Of a stretch of DNA of 64,000 nucleotides, positions 1 to 10,018 are shown in pieces. The DNA lies in NCBI GenBank assembly GCA_029948255.1, contig JALIZF010001784.1, forward strand, positions 558,001 through 622,000. The letters run 5' to 3'. The first letter of the stretch is position 1, and each line of letters opens with the position of its first letter. Under the pieces are notes generated by a model. It worked only from the letters and a program-made list of their open reading frames with translations, did not search any database and was not told the origin of the DNA. Position numbers and translations under genes: made by a program. This stretch comes from Telmatactis stephensoni (lineage: Eukaryota; Cnidaria; Anthozoa; Actiniaria; Isophelliidae).

Positions 1-303
1 TGTCAAGAGGAACTGTGACAAAAGCCCGAGGGCTGATTAATATATGCGTTGCAAAGCATTGTGGGATCTCATTGTTATGTTAATTATCCGTCTTTATTTC
101 CGGTAATTAGAATAGTACTATATTCTAAGTACCTACAATACACACGGATAACCAATGAGATATGGAATCGGGAAAAAAAGGTGTCACATCCTCTGACCGG
201 ATATGCGTAGGGTTGAATATGAAAAACTGCAAGAACACATGGTATCATAGAACGAGAAATTTTATTAGCACGTTCCTCCCATTCTTCAAGTTAAAGGAGG
301 ACA

Positions 304-973
304 TTAAGGGAAAGCTGGGCTAAAACCTCTTAACATATTTAAATTGGCGTAAGCAGTTCCTACTTGGCCAATATTGGATGAGACTCCCGAGAGAAGAGAG
401 GAGGGTGACGACGCCGACATTATTCTGGCTAGTTGGATATAGTATGCAGCGGTACTTGAGCTGCGCCAACCAACGTGTGACATGATGTCTTGTAACTCAC
501 TTCCTGTGAGGGCAAGGGTGATAGCACAACCAGCCCGGAAACCATGTAGGGCCGTCTCATTCCCCTTGTACAAACCAGATTCTTTGAGGTAAAAGTGAAG
601 CCGGGATTCTGCCGCTGACGACGAGAGAGCTTTATTAGCGATTCCTCCTTGAGGTGTTGTTGGGAAGCCATCACTGAGGTTGATATTAATTCTTTTAGAA
701 AAGTTATAGTAGTCGTCGATACCTTTTACTGGGCAGATATCTGGGTTAGGGTTTCGCCTTACACCAAAAAGGAAAAAGTAGATCCCTTAAATTTGGGGTC
801 ACAGAGCCCATTGAGATATTAACAACCAAATCCAGGTCAAAAGGTCGGGCTGTCGTCCCTTCCGAGTTCTCCTGGGGGATGCCTTCAAAGTCCACCCATT
901 GGACGCGAACGTTGTTACTAAGCTTGTCCAGTTCAAAGAGATCTATATCATTTAACACGATGGCGGGACGGGG
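304..973 (-). pseudogene. Tyrosine recombinase C-terminal catalytic domain, frameshifted
   Basis: Reading leftward from a possible acceptor (TTCTCAG) near 974, one frame gives a segment around NLRDLLF. After a frame change in a T-rich run near 770 a second frame continues through CPVKGIDDYYNF and ALHGFRAGCAITLALTG to DIMSHVGW and TAAYYIQL. The HGFR, SHVGW and AYY triplet matches the Arg, His-x-x-Gly-Trp and Tyr nucleophile spacing of the tyrosine recombinase (phage integrase) fold, the enzyme that cuts and rejoins DNA in DIRS and Crypton elements. The N-terminal part is missing or split by introns. The frameshift sits in a homopolymer, so it may be decay or an assembly error. Confidence 0.65.
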
Positions 974-1880
974 CTGAGAATAATAAATAAACAAACTAAA
1001 TTTGAAAGCAAAAAACGGCATGAGACATAGACCCCAGGAGAGGGAAGGGAGGACAGCCTGACCCAGATAAACTGGGGGGAGAATTTTACTCCTTTTTCAG
1101 GCTGACGTCTCCCCCCTCGGGAATGAGTTGTGAAAAGGAAAACAAAACCAAAACCAAAAAGACTCAGTAAAAAAGGACGCTGAATGAATTTATTACAATT
1201 CAATAAAGGGTAAATTGGAAATTGAGTTGAATCTCATAAACGGGTTGGATCAGTAAGGGCAGAAATCGTGTTTTCAGCTTTAATTCTTTCTCTGTTATTC
1301 CTTATTTTTCAAATAGCAACGTGCAATTTTTGATGAAAATCGCGTTTTGTTCTTGAAAATAAGGTCAAAAATGCATGTACTTCCAAAAAATTCGACCTTG
1401 CTGCAGGGGAGGGATTTGCTGGGCTGGTTGTTGGGCTGGACCGTTTTTGGGGAGGTAAGTGAGCCTGTTGATTATCTGGCTGTAACGCTGGAAGCTGAGG
1501 CGCTAATGGTTGGGCTGGATGCTGGCCTAAAGGCTAAAAGAGCGACGAAACAAAAGGATTTGAGCAAAGCAAGTGGACAAAGGGGGAGGAATCTCCAAGG
1601 GAATACAAACTTAATTAAGTACAAAAGGATAATTTATGCGAAAAGAGACTAAAGGAAATTTTGACAAAAGAAGGGAATAATTAAAGTTATAGAACGATGT
1701 GAACTTTAAGAAAATAAAACCAAAGTTAAAGTATTTTTAGTGAAACTCTCTTCTAGACCATTTAATAAAGGAAAAAACTTTAGGCACGGATACAGAACTT
1801 GGAAATTAAGTACATTTAAAAAAGAACTTGCGAATTTAGTTTTACGAGTTTTGGGAAGCGAGGGAAGAACTTTTGGTATT

Positions 1881-2460
1881 GCAAAATGTTGTTTGACTCC
1901 CTGGATGGTAACTGAGGGAATTTAAGCACGACACACAGTGTGCAAATTAAACAAATGAGATTTTGGGGTTATTCTAACCGCGTTCTAGCTGATTCGATTT
2001 TGGGACAATACAATCAACTGGACGTTATTTGGTGTGGTTCTTTTAGGGGCTTTGAGAAATATATCTCCTAGCACGAACACACAGCGTGCAACACTACATT
2101 TAATTCGGTAAAAGGGAATAGGCTTGTACGAACACACAGCGTACCGATTAAGCGTAGTCAGTTCAGTTTTTGACTTACAAAATGTTGTTTGACTCTTTGG
2201 GTGGTAACTGGGGGGATTTAAAGTACGAAACACAGTTCAAATTAAAAGTCAACAAACAAATGAGCTTCTGAGTAATCCTAACAGCGTTCTAATCCTGGTA
2301 CGATTTTGGGACAATACAATCAAACTAAACGTTCCGGAGGTGTGATTTTTTGGGGGGCTTTGAGAAAATATATCTCCTAGCACGAACACACAGCGTGCAA
2401 CACTACATTTGTAAAAGAAAATGAGCTTGTACGAACACACAGCGTACCGATTAAGTGTAA
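1881..2460. repeat. Two-unit tandem duplication, about 296 bp per unit
   Basis: The segment beginning CAAAATGTTGTTTGACTC near 1882 returns near 2178 with small differences. Both units share the block CGAACACACAGCGT, which appears twice in each. It lies inside the direct-repeat-bounded element and may be part of its non-coding end. Confidence 0.75.
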
Positions 2461-3204
2461 ACCGTTAAAGACTTAAGAGGCTAGGAAGGAGTGGAGAAAA
2501 ATACAAAACCTTTCAAACTTGAGCTAACCACGTACCCACACTGGTAACGAAGGTTGAATTAGAACCTATACCTCAAGGTTTCCTTGTGGGGGGAGTTGAC
2601 CTTGAGTAACGTCGGGTGCTTGATCGTTGACTTGAGGAAATTGAACATCCATAAGTGAGATGACGGCGTGTCGCGATCAGGAAAGATTCCAAAAGTCGAG
2701 ATGTTTGCTCCTCGGTTGTCAAGAGGAACTGTGACAAAAGCCCGAGGGCTGATTAATATATGCGTTGCAAAGCATTGTGGGATCTCATTGTTATGTTAAT
2801 TATCCGTCTTTATTTCCGGTAATTAGAATATGGGATTGTTGAAATAGGTGGAGTGATAAGATGCGTAGACGAGTCACCTTTCAGGTGCAACTACACTGTG
2901 TAATGTTTTCTGCAATTCGTCTTGCAATGGCGTTGCCCAACAAGTTGCATAAACCAATGCAGCGTGTCATATGGCCTTGCGAGAAAGGAGAAAACCATTG
3001 TTGTTGTTGGCTGCGTGACACGCTCATCAATGGTTTGTGCAACTTATTTTTGCATCGACACAAGTGGCAGAAAACATCGCACCGGCAAAAATGAACGAAT
3101 CCAATCAGCTTTCGTGGCCGGCCACTAAGGCTAGAAACAAATCCCAAAACCGGCGACCGGAACCGGATACCTGTTGCAATAGTTGGATGTATGAAAGGCA
3201 CATA

Positions 3205-3560
3205 AACACAAAACAAACGAACAGGCAAACGAACGAACGAACTAGCAGGCAAACGAACGAACGAACTAGCAGGCAAACGAAAAAAACGAACGAACGAATT
3301 AGCAGGGAAACGAACCAACGAACGAACTAGCAGGCAAACGAACGAACGAACTAGCAGGCAAACGAACCAACGAACGAACTAGCAGGTAAACGAAAAAAAT
3401 GAACGAACGAACTAGCAGGGAAACGAACCAACGAACGAATGAACGAACTAGCAGGCAAACGAACGAACGAACGAACTAGCAGGCAAACGAGAAACGAACG
3501 AACAAGCAGACAAACAAACGAACAGACAAAAAAACAAAAAAACAAGCAAGCAAACAAGCA
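3205..3560. repeat. AACG-rich minisatellite with an ACTAGCAGG core
   Basis: Runs of AACG alternate with ACTAGCAGGCAAACG in units of roughly 20-30 bp over about 350 bp. Both strands give long low-complexity ORFs, which are by-products of the repeat. It lies 3' of the last visible WD40 exon. A TTCG/TTCA run of related composition on the opposite strand occurs near 21417-21470. Confidence 0.85.
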
Positions 3561-3638
3561 AGCTGACGGATATGAACGAATAAACGAACGGACAAACTAA
3601 CAAACCGTCAATAGGTCTACAGCAATCAAACAACTCAC

Positions 3639-6600
3639 CATCCCCTAACGACCATAGTCTGATAGAACAATCTTTGGATCCAGTAATGGCCAGGTACTGA
3701 AGAGCTTTAGTTAGAGAAGAGACATCTAAAAATATAATAAGGAGATTATAAAGCATCACGTACACGGGAAACGACAAACGGCAGAGAGGATCACGTGACC
3801 TGCTTTTCGCGTCTATCGTTGCTGTTTCAACGCGAGAATAGGTCGTTTTGCGTTTGCCGTAAACATGAAAAGTCGCCCTTTCGTATGAGTGCCAAACGCG
3901 CAAGGCCAGTCGAGAAATTCGTAGGTTACGTGTTCCTCCCTGCCGTCTGCCGTTTTGTGTGTGCGTGATGCGGCTTAATCTCTCTATAAAATATAATTCC
4001 ATCTTCCTCGACGGAACTCCCTTAACGATTGCAAATCGAGTCTACGCGAGCACGCGCCGGTTGTGAATATAGTGAATAGCGAAGTACGGACCGCTTCGTG
4101 CCGTGATGAAGTAGACATATACGTGAAGTTGTGAGGACCTCGACTTGCGCGATTCTTAATAGCCTGCGTAATCTGCCGCCCTTTTCCATTCCTTCCTTCT
4201 TACCTGGGGTCCGTTCCTCGAAAGACCCAATAACTTTACGGGCCCGTTAACTTCCCTGATAAAGTTTACAGGTGTTTCCTGAAGCGTGCCTTCAATTTCT
4301 ATGATTTTACGGACAAGTTTACGGGTGCTCGCGCAAATGTCTCCCGTAAATCAGTGGACCCGTACAATTACCGTGTCTTTCGAAAAACCGGCCCCAATTC
4401 CTTTACCCACGAATGTGAGTCCATCGTTAGTACTAGATTTTTTGACAGGGGTGGGGTAGAAGTACCTACCTTCTTCCTCCAAAGTTATGCCTATATTTGG
4501 AATTAGCTTGACTGACGTCACGGTCCCAGTATGACCACCCATGCTGCGTAGTTCTTGGCCCGATTCAGCATCCCATAATTTCAATGTGGTGTCGCGACTG
4601 TGAGGAAAATAGACAATACATATTTTAGTGATATTTATATATAATCGGGCACTTTGGTTCCATTTGGCGTGATATCTAGGCGAGTTTGGTCGAGCCAAAA
4701 TACCCATGGCGAGACCAAGCGAGACCTGATATCGAGCCAAAACTATCGTCCTTCGTTTTTCGCCGAAGAAGAGTTTTAGGACGAGATTGATTGTTTGAAA
4801 ACACAAACTAATTAGCATATTGCCGGCGCGCGTCGGTGTTTGAGAAGTGGCGGGAAAATGTAATCTCTCGCGACTTTGTTGAAAAATTTTATCTAACCTT
4901 TCAGATGAATGATATTTATTTCCCTTAATTGTCCAAAAAGTAAAACAAATAAAGAAATAAATAAAACGTTTACATTTCATTTAGGAGCCAGTTTCATTTT
5001 ACTACTCGTGATATGTATAGGTAATCATACGGTTTCGAGTTCAATTTGGAATTAATTTGCACGAGTGTGTTTTTCAAAGAGTATCAAAATTGCACGAGCC
5101 CGTAGGGCGAGTGCAATTTGAGCTCTTTGAAAAATACACGAGTGCGAATTAATTCCAAATTGAACGAGAGATCGTATGATTACCTTTTAATAATATACAT
5201 GAAAAAATTCGAGAAAATAATCTCGAGAAGAAAACTTTCAGCGCGCGCTCGTTGAGATGTGATGGCGTCAGTGGCGCGCGCAAGTCATCAAAAATTGTTT
5301 AACTGACAACCAGATCCTCATAGTTTTTGCCATTTTTTTCAAACAAACATGTGCTTTAATGAATGAAAACCTCCATATTTGCATTGTTGGTTATGTTTTA
5401 CAATAGCAGTATAAGGAAAAATTGATCTTAATGCGACTTTGAAATTATAAATTCAAATGTAATTTGCACTGTATTACAGCTCTTCTGCACTGTGTTACAC
5501 TTGAACTGCACTGTTCTCGACCAATCAGAATCGAGTAATTTTTTCATGTATATTATTAATCAGGTTATCAAAACACTGTCCTTGATATCGTGGAATATCA
5601 GGACAGATCTTGCCTCTGATTGGCTAACTAATTTTAGTGAGATGATAAATATCAGTTATACAATGGCTTCAAGTGACATACCTTGGAACACAGGCAGCCC
5701 AAGCTCTTATTCTGTGGTATTGTATTACAACGAACGATTGTTTTAACGGAACATTAACGGTCATATTTTACATCCTTAAAATATGGTACTTGTGTGAATA
5801 TAACTGACTTAACTCGATAACATGTTGTGTCATATATTACTTGGCCCAGTTTGCAGTCATTTGGGTGAGTTTTCACTGAGTTATCCTTGTTTTGCTCCCC
5901 CCACTATAAAGAATCCTTTTTAGAATTCTTTATAGTGGGGGGAGCAACACAAGGATAACTCAGTGAAAACTCGCCCAAATGACTGCAAACTCGGCCAAGT
6001 AATATATGACACAACATGTTATCGAGTTAAGTCAGTTATATTCACATAAGTACAATATTTTAAGGATGTAAAATATGACCGTTAATGTTCAGTTCAGAAA
6101 ACAATCGTTCGTTGTAATACAATACCACAGAATAAGAGCTTGGGCTGCCTGTGCTTGGAATATCCCACGAGTTACTTGTATTTTTTTAGTGTACACATGA
6201 CCTTTAGGCCAGTGTGCGTACAAAGAAAACGGTATGCCTCAAGAAGCCATTGTTTCATCCCACACCATAGAAAATACAGCCAATTACCGCAATGCCTCAT
6301 GGGAAGTTCCTTATTAAGCCCGATTTAGCGCTAATCCAAGATTAACTCTTAAGAAAACCATAGAATGCAATCGTGAATAAGCGCTAATCGGACTTTGAGA
6401 AACCGTATCGACTCCAAGATCGGAGCCACTGAATGGACTCCTGCTGAGATAACCGAGAATCAGACTTCGACATGTTTTTTTTACTTTTGACAATAAAAAG
6501 AGCCAAAGTTTGAAACAAAAATGCAGAATAAACAGATCAGGGAAACAACATCAGGATAAAACTGCAAAGAAAATGCATCTAAAAGATTCTGATTGCATTT

Positions 6601-8100
6601 TGGTTAACTAGAAAGCAAATGAGAAGAGCCCCTGAAAAGCCAATATCTTTAATCAAAAAAGATAAAGCATTGATTCTTCTGGGTCCAAGTTTGAGTCATA
6701 ATGGCCAACTTCAGCACATCCATAACGGGAAACGCATTGTTGTGTTTGTGGGACAGGAACGCTTGAAGGAAAACCTTTCAAAATTCTCTCTCAACGAATA
6801 AGTAAACAACATTTTTCAAACGGAATTCTAGTCGGGCTGTCCGTTTGAAAGAGTTAAGCGTCTCAATAGCCAATCCGAAAAGCTTAACTTCGCATTTATC
6901 AAAAACAACATGTTCACCTTCCGAATAAAAATACACTGTAACTGGAGTAAGCAATTGTGCAAATAAGGTTTTAGTCCACGGCAAATTGACAAAACTCAAG
7001 CGTCATTTGCACAATATTTTACAGCCAAATATTTTGCAAAAAAACAAGTGCACTTGTTAAAAAAGGAAAAAGTCAAAAATAAACATTCAGTTTTCCATTT
7101 TCTGAAGAAATGGCAGCTGTAAATCTTTCTCACGCTTACTTGAAGTCTTGAATCCCCCCATGAAGTGTAAAGCCAGTAAAGTGTTTCTCCTCAAAAGTCA
7201 ATATTAAGAAATTTTGACTTTCAGCTCTCGGGTTCTGCAACACTCGATAAAATCTTCCAAAAGCATGTTTTGGACACTATTTTGGTTAAATATAAATATT
7301 TTACCGTTCCTACCAGTATTAACCGTCAATAATTAATCAAACTGTAACGAATTCAACAAGTAAAAGAAATCTGAGCATAAACATACATTTTAATACAGCA
7401 CAGAATTCGAAAAACTCAAAATAATAAAAAACGTCCTTTATGATCAAGAATTACAATTTAAATGCTTATTATTTTTAATCTCGCGTAATATTTTCGAGTT
7501 TCTAATATCTAAAGTTTAGACTACTTCGGTCAAAGCAGATTCTTGCGGTTTTCGGGAAATATGGTCCGATTTAATACAACTCTCTTATTGGACATATCAA
7601 TAAGCCGACCACAGAAATTTTGGCTCCAATTGTTCATTAGTGAAGGCGACAGTGTAAAATCCTGATTTTCTGGTTTAAGGATTTCTTTTCTGATTTGTCA
7701 ATATTTGTCAATTTTTTTCATTGAAACCAGTTTCAAATACTGCAGAAATAATGATTGGGCAATGATGAAATTCAAAAGGATAAAGTAGAATTAAGTGAAT
7801 TTAGAAAATCTTGGTATGCACTGTTTCGTTCCGGCCAAGGAATTCATCACAGACCTTTCGAATCTGATAGCCAACTCGTCAAGCATCTGCGTACGATGTC
7901 CTTTACAACTTTGCAAATTGAATAAAATATGAGAATATATACCGAAAAAAATTAAATCAACATTTCTTATTCTACTTCTTTCATTCAATCTCTGTTATCT
8001 GGATTGTCATAAGTAGTTAAACAAGAATTTTGCAGAAGGAATAAAGGGAAAAGAAAGAAAGGAAAAAGAACAGAAAGAAAGAAAGAAATCCAAAAAAAAA

Positions 8101-8148
<48 letters not shown>

Positions 8149-9581
8149 AGGAAGGAGGGAGGCATGGTAGGAAGGAAGGAAGGATGGGAGGAGGGAAAGA
8201 AGGAAGGAAGGGAAGAAGAAAGGAGAAAGGAAGGAAGGAATGAGGGTGTTGGAACATATCTTGTTCCCAAGCAACAAGGTTGCTATGGTGGCCATAACAG
8301 TTAAGACACCCTTAAGGAAAGAAGGAAGGAAGAAAGAAGGGAAGGAAGGAAGGAAGGAAGGAGGGAGGGAAGGAAGGAAAGAAGGAAGGAGGGAGGAGGG
8401 AGGGAGGGAAGGAGGAAAGGAAGGAGGAAAGGAAGGAAGGAAGGAAGGAAGGAAGGAAGGAAGGAAGGAAGGAAGGAAGGAAGGAAGGAAGGAAGGAAGG
8501 AAGGGAGGAGGGAGGGAGGGAGGGAGGGAAGGAAAGAAAAAAGGGAGGGAGGAGGGAGGGAGGGATGGAGGAAGGAAGGAAGAAAAGAAGTAAGGAAGGA
8601 GGGAAGGAGGAAAAGAAAGAAAGATGGAAGAAAGGAAGGAAGTTGCAGGAACTTTGCTCTCTTGACAATTAAATGGAATTTGCAAGAAATATATTGAAAG
8701 TTACTAGGCCCCAACATTTGATTTCTCAGAAGTGTGATAATTAGCAAAATAATAGACTATCTACTTCCCAGTGAGTTTCCAGATGATACTAACCTTCCAG
8801 AGATGACTACAGTCTCACTGCAGTCAACATCAGAGATATAATCATTGTGTCCTTCAAGAAACTGCACAGAAAACGTAGAGTCTATCCATTCCTTGTGAGC
8901 TTTGGATAGAATTTTAGTTTCTTGGTCAGCTTGTTTGGTGGTCTTGACAATTGATGGAGCAGATGATGGTGATGATCTTGATGATGATGATGATGGAGGT
9001 GATGACGATGATGGTGATGATGATGATGGTAGTGGTGTTTTGGTTGTTGATGGTGATGATTCTGGAGTAGACTTTGTAAGTTTTGATGATGATGATGATG
9101 AAACTGTTTTGTCTTCCGTCCACTTCAGATGATGGTGATGACAACCTATGATGATCACCACGAGAAGACGATGCCTGATCACTTTCACCACCATCTTGAG
9201 CTTCAGTTTCAGTGAGGATAGCTTCTGCAGACCTCCCTTTTCTTGTTTCTTCAGTTGGTCTAGCTAATTGCGGCTTGAGAGATAGGTATTTTATCTTGTT
9301 CTGTATTAGTCATCTTCTGAACATGCTTTAAGGCTTTATCGCGTTCTGCAACAAGTTTTTGGAGTTCTTTGCGAACCCTATCTTTTGTAAGAACCTAGAG
9401 AAAGATTATTCAAAGATTTTTGAAAAACACTGAATGACTTGCTTGGTAGATTTGATCTGAGATTTACTTTCACCTTAGTGTACTCTTCTTTAGTTAATTC
9501 ACGGTCTACTTGTTCCAGGTGCTCAATTTGTCGAAGTTTTTTTCGTAATTTTCTAATTTCAATGGTTTTGTTGTCCGCCAT
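3639..9581 (-). CDS. Coiled-coil/WD40-repeat protein, 5' part (gene continues off the left edge)
   Basis: Four minus-strand coding exons can be joined: 9474-9581, 8794-9394, 4470-4597 and 3639-3704. Exon 1 starts MADNKTIEIRKLRKKLRQIE, a charged helix likely to form a coiled coil. KKLRQIExLE motifs of this kind also occur in helices of PYM and eIF2A. Exon 2 carries a Ser/Pro-rich stretch encoded by GAT/ATC repeats, then starts the propeller (FLEGHNDYISDVDC). Exon 3 has SRDTTLKLWDAESGQELRS and GGHTGTVTSVKLIP, exon 4 has AITGSKDCSIRLWSLGDG: blades of a WD40 beta-propeller, a binding scaffold. Phases agree at the 2/3 and 3/4 junctions and donors are strong (GTAGGT, GTGAGT). Exon 2 is not open in one frame: 601 nt where the phases need 3n+2, with two +1 shifts, one in an AAAA run near 9302 and one near 9120-9180. 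Later blades lie outside the window. I cannot name the orthologue. Confidence 0.65.
4205..4397. mobile_element. Short TIR element (MITE-like), about 190 bp
   Basis: The left end GGGGTCCGTTCCTCGAAAGA is answered at the right end by the reverse complement of GGGGCCGGTTTTTCGAAAGA, and the similarity continues through TTTACGGG motifs. It has no coding capacity. It lies in the intron between WD40 exons 3 and 4, just beside exon 3. Confidence 0.6.
5020..5184. repeat. Inverted repeat, about 65-bp arms
   Basis: GTAATCATAC at 5021 pairs with GTATGATTAC at 5174. The arms share AATTCCAAATTGAAC-type sequence in opposite orientation around a short spacer near 5100. It looks like a small fold-back element in a WD40 intron. 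Confidence 0.7.
5683..6160. repeat. Long near-perfect palindrome, about 235-bp arms
   Basis: The centre lies near 5921 inside CCCCACTATAAAGAATCC / GGATTCTTTATAGTGGGG-type sequence. The arms run outward to TTGGAACACAGGCAGCCCAA on the left and its near reverse complement ending near 6160. Few mismatches are visible, so the arms are young or kept alike. It carries no coding sequence and lies in the large WD40 intron 2. Confidence 0.85.
6165..8030. other. AT-rich intronic sequence, no gene seen
   Basis: This is part of the WD40 intron between 4597 and 8794. I see only short ORFs without family features. The first 100 bases (TCCCACGAGTTACTTGTATT, CACACCATAGAAAATACAGC) resemble the fold-back element at 16055-16345. 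Confidence 0.6.
8037..8645 (+). repeat. Polypurine tract, (GAAA)n then (GGAA)n and GGGAGG variants, about 600 bp
   Basis: The plus strand is almost all A and G from 8037 to 8645, apart from a mixed interruption near 8240-8312. The order is GAAA repeats, then GGAA, then GGGA. All long Phe/Pro/Ser or Lys/Glu/Gly ORFs here are artefacts of the repeat. Homopurine tracts this long can form triplex (H-DNA) structures and are prone to assembly errors. It sits just 3' of WD40 exon 2. Confidence 0.9.
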
Positions 9582-10018
9582 TTGCAAACTTCGCCAACTT
9601 CGCCACGTCGAGAAACTAAGATAATGGGCTTCCTGTGGTAAACAATAATCTTATGGGCTTCCTGTGTTTTAACAAATATACTTAAAAGTAAAAGCACAAG
9701 AAAACAAAATATTAAGATGAAAAAGTAGATCAAATGAAGCAAGTGGTTGATCAATTTTGAAATGCTTAATATGTAAACTTTATCGACATTTAATATCAAG
9801 GTTTCTTTATATTTAGTTTGGGTTTCCTGTGGAGATAACATCCATAGTTCGGAATGCCTGTGTTATTTTGCGTGCATTGCAGCAAATATGGCAGAAGGAG
9901 AAATGTCTGAAAAGTTCTAAAAATTTACCGATATTTCGGCATATTTTAGCTCAGAACTGAGCTTAAAGTACCAAGGTTATTCAAAATTGTCATTGATTAA
10001 CAAATTTAAGCTTTCAAA
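9582..10018. promoter_or_regulatory. Candidate bidirectional promoter between the WD40 gene and PEX14
   Basis: The start codons of the two divergent genes are 437 bp apart with no other gene between, so both 5' UTRs and promoters must share or crowd this space. No TATA box stands out. A shared promoter is an inference from spacing. Confidence 0.45.

Larger units (their letters stand above)
1..2830. mobile_element. Element bounded by 114-bp direct repeats, with tyrosine recombinase remnant
   Basis: Bases 1-114 recur without a difference I can see at 2717-2830, giving a direct repeat with a 2716-bp period. The left copy touches the window edge, so the true repeat may be longer. Between the copies lie a decayed tyrosine recombinase on the minus strand (304-973) and a two-unit tandem repeat (1881-2460). 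Recombinase plus direct repeats fits a tyrosine-recombinase mobile element such as the DIRS/Ngaro group, whose repeats are often split direct repeats, but no reverse transcriptase is visible here. It lies 3' of the last visible WD40 exon, so it may sit in an intron of that gene. The class assignment is an inference. Confidence 0.6.

Noticed and set aside
2881..3318. 145-codon minus-strand ORF with Ser/Phe/Val/Arg repeats
   Set aside because: Its N-terminal half is the complement of the AACG minisatellite and the rest shows no domain.
3205..3560. Regular AACG/ACTAGCAGG repeats considered as a CRISPR array
   Set aside because: Units are short, continuous and without unique spacers, and the genome is eukaryotic; it is a minisatellite.
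8007..8747. Several long ORFs rich in Phe, Pro and Ser (minus) or Lys, Gly and Glu (plus)
   Set aside because: They are translations of the GAAA/GGAA tract in different frames, with no domain and no splice or start context.
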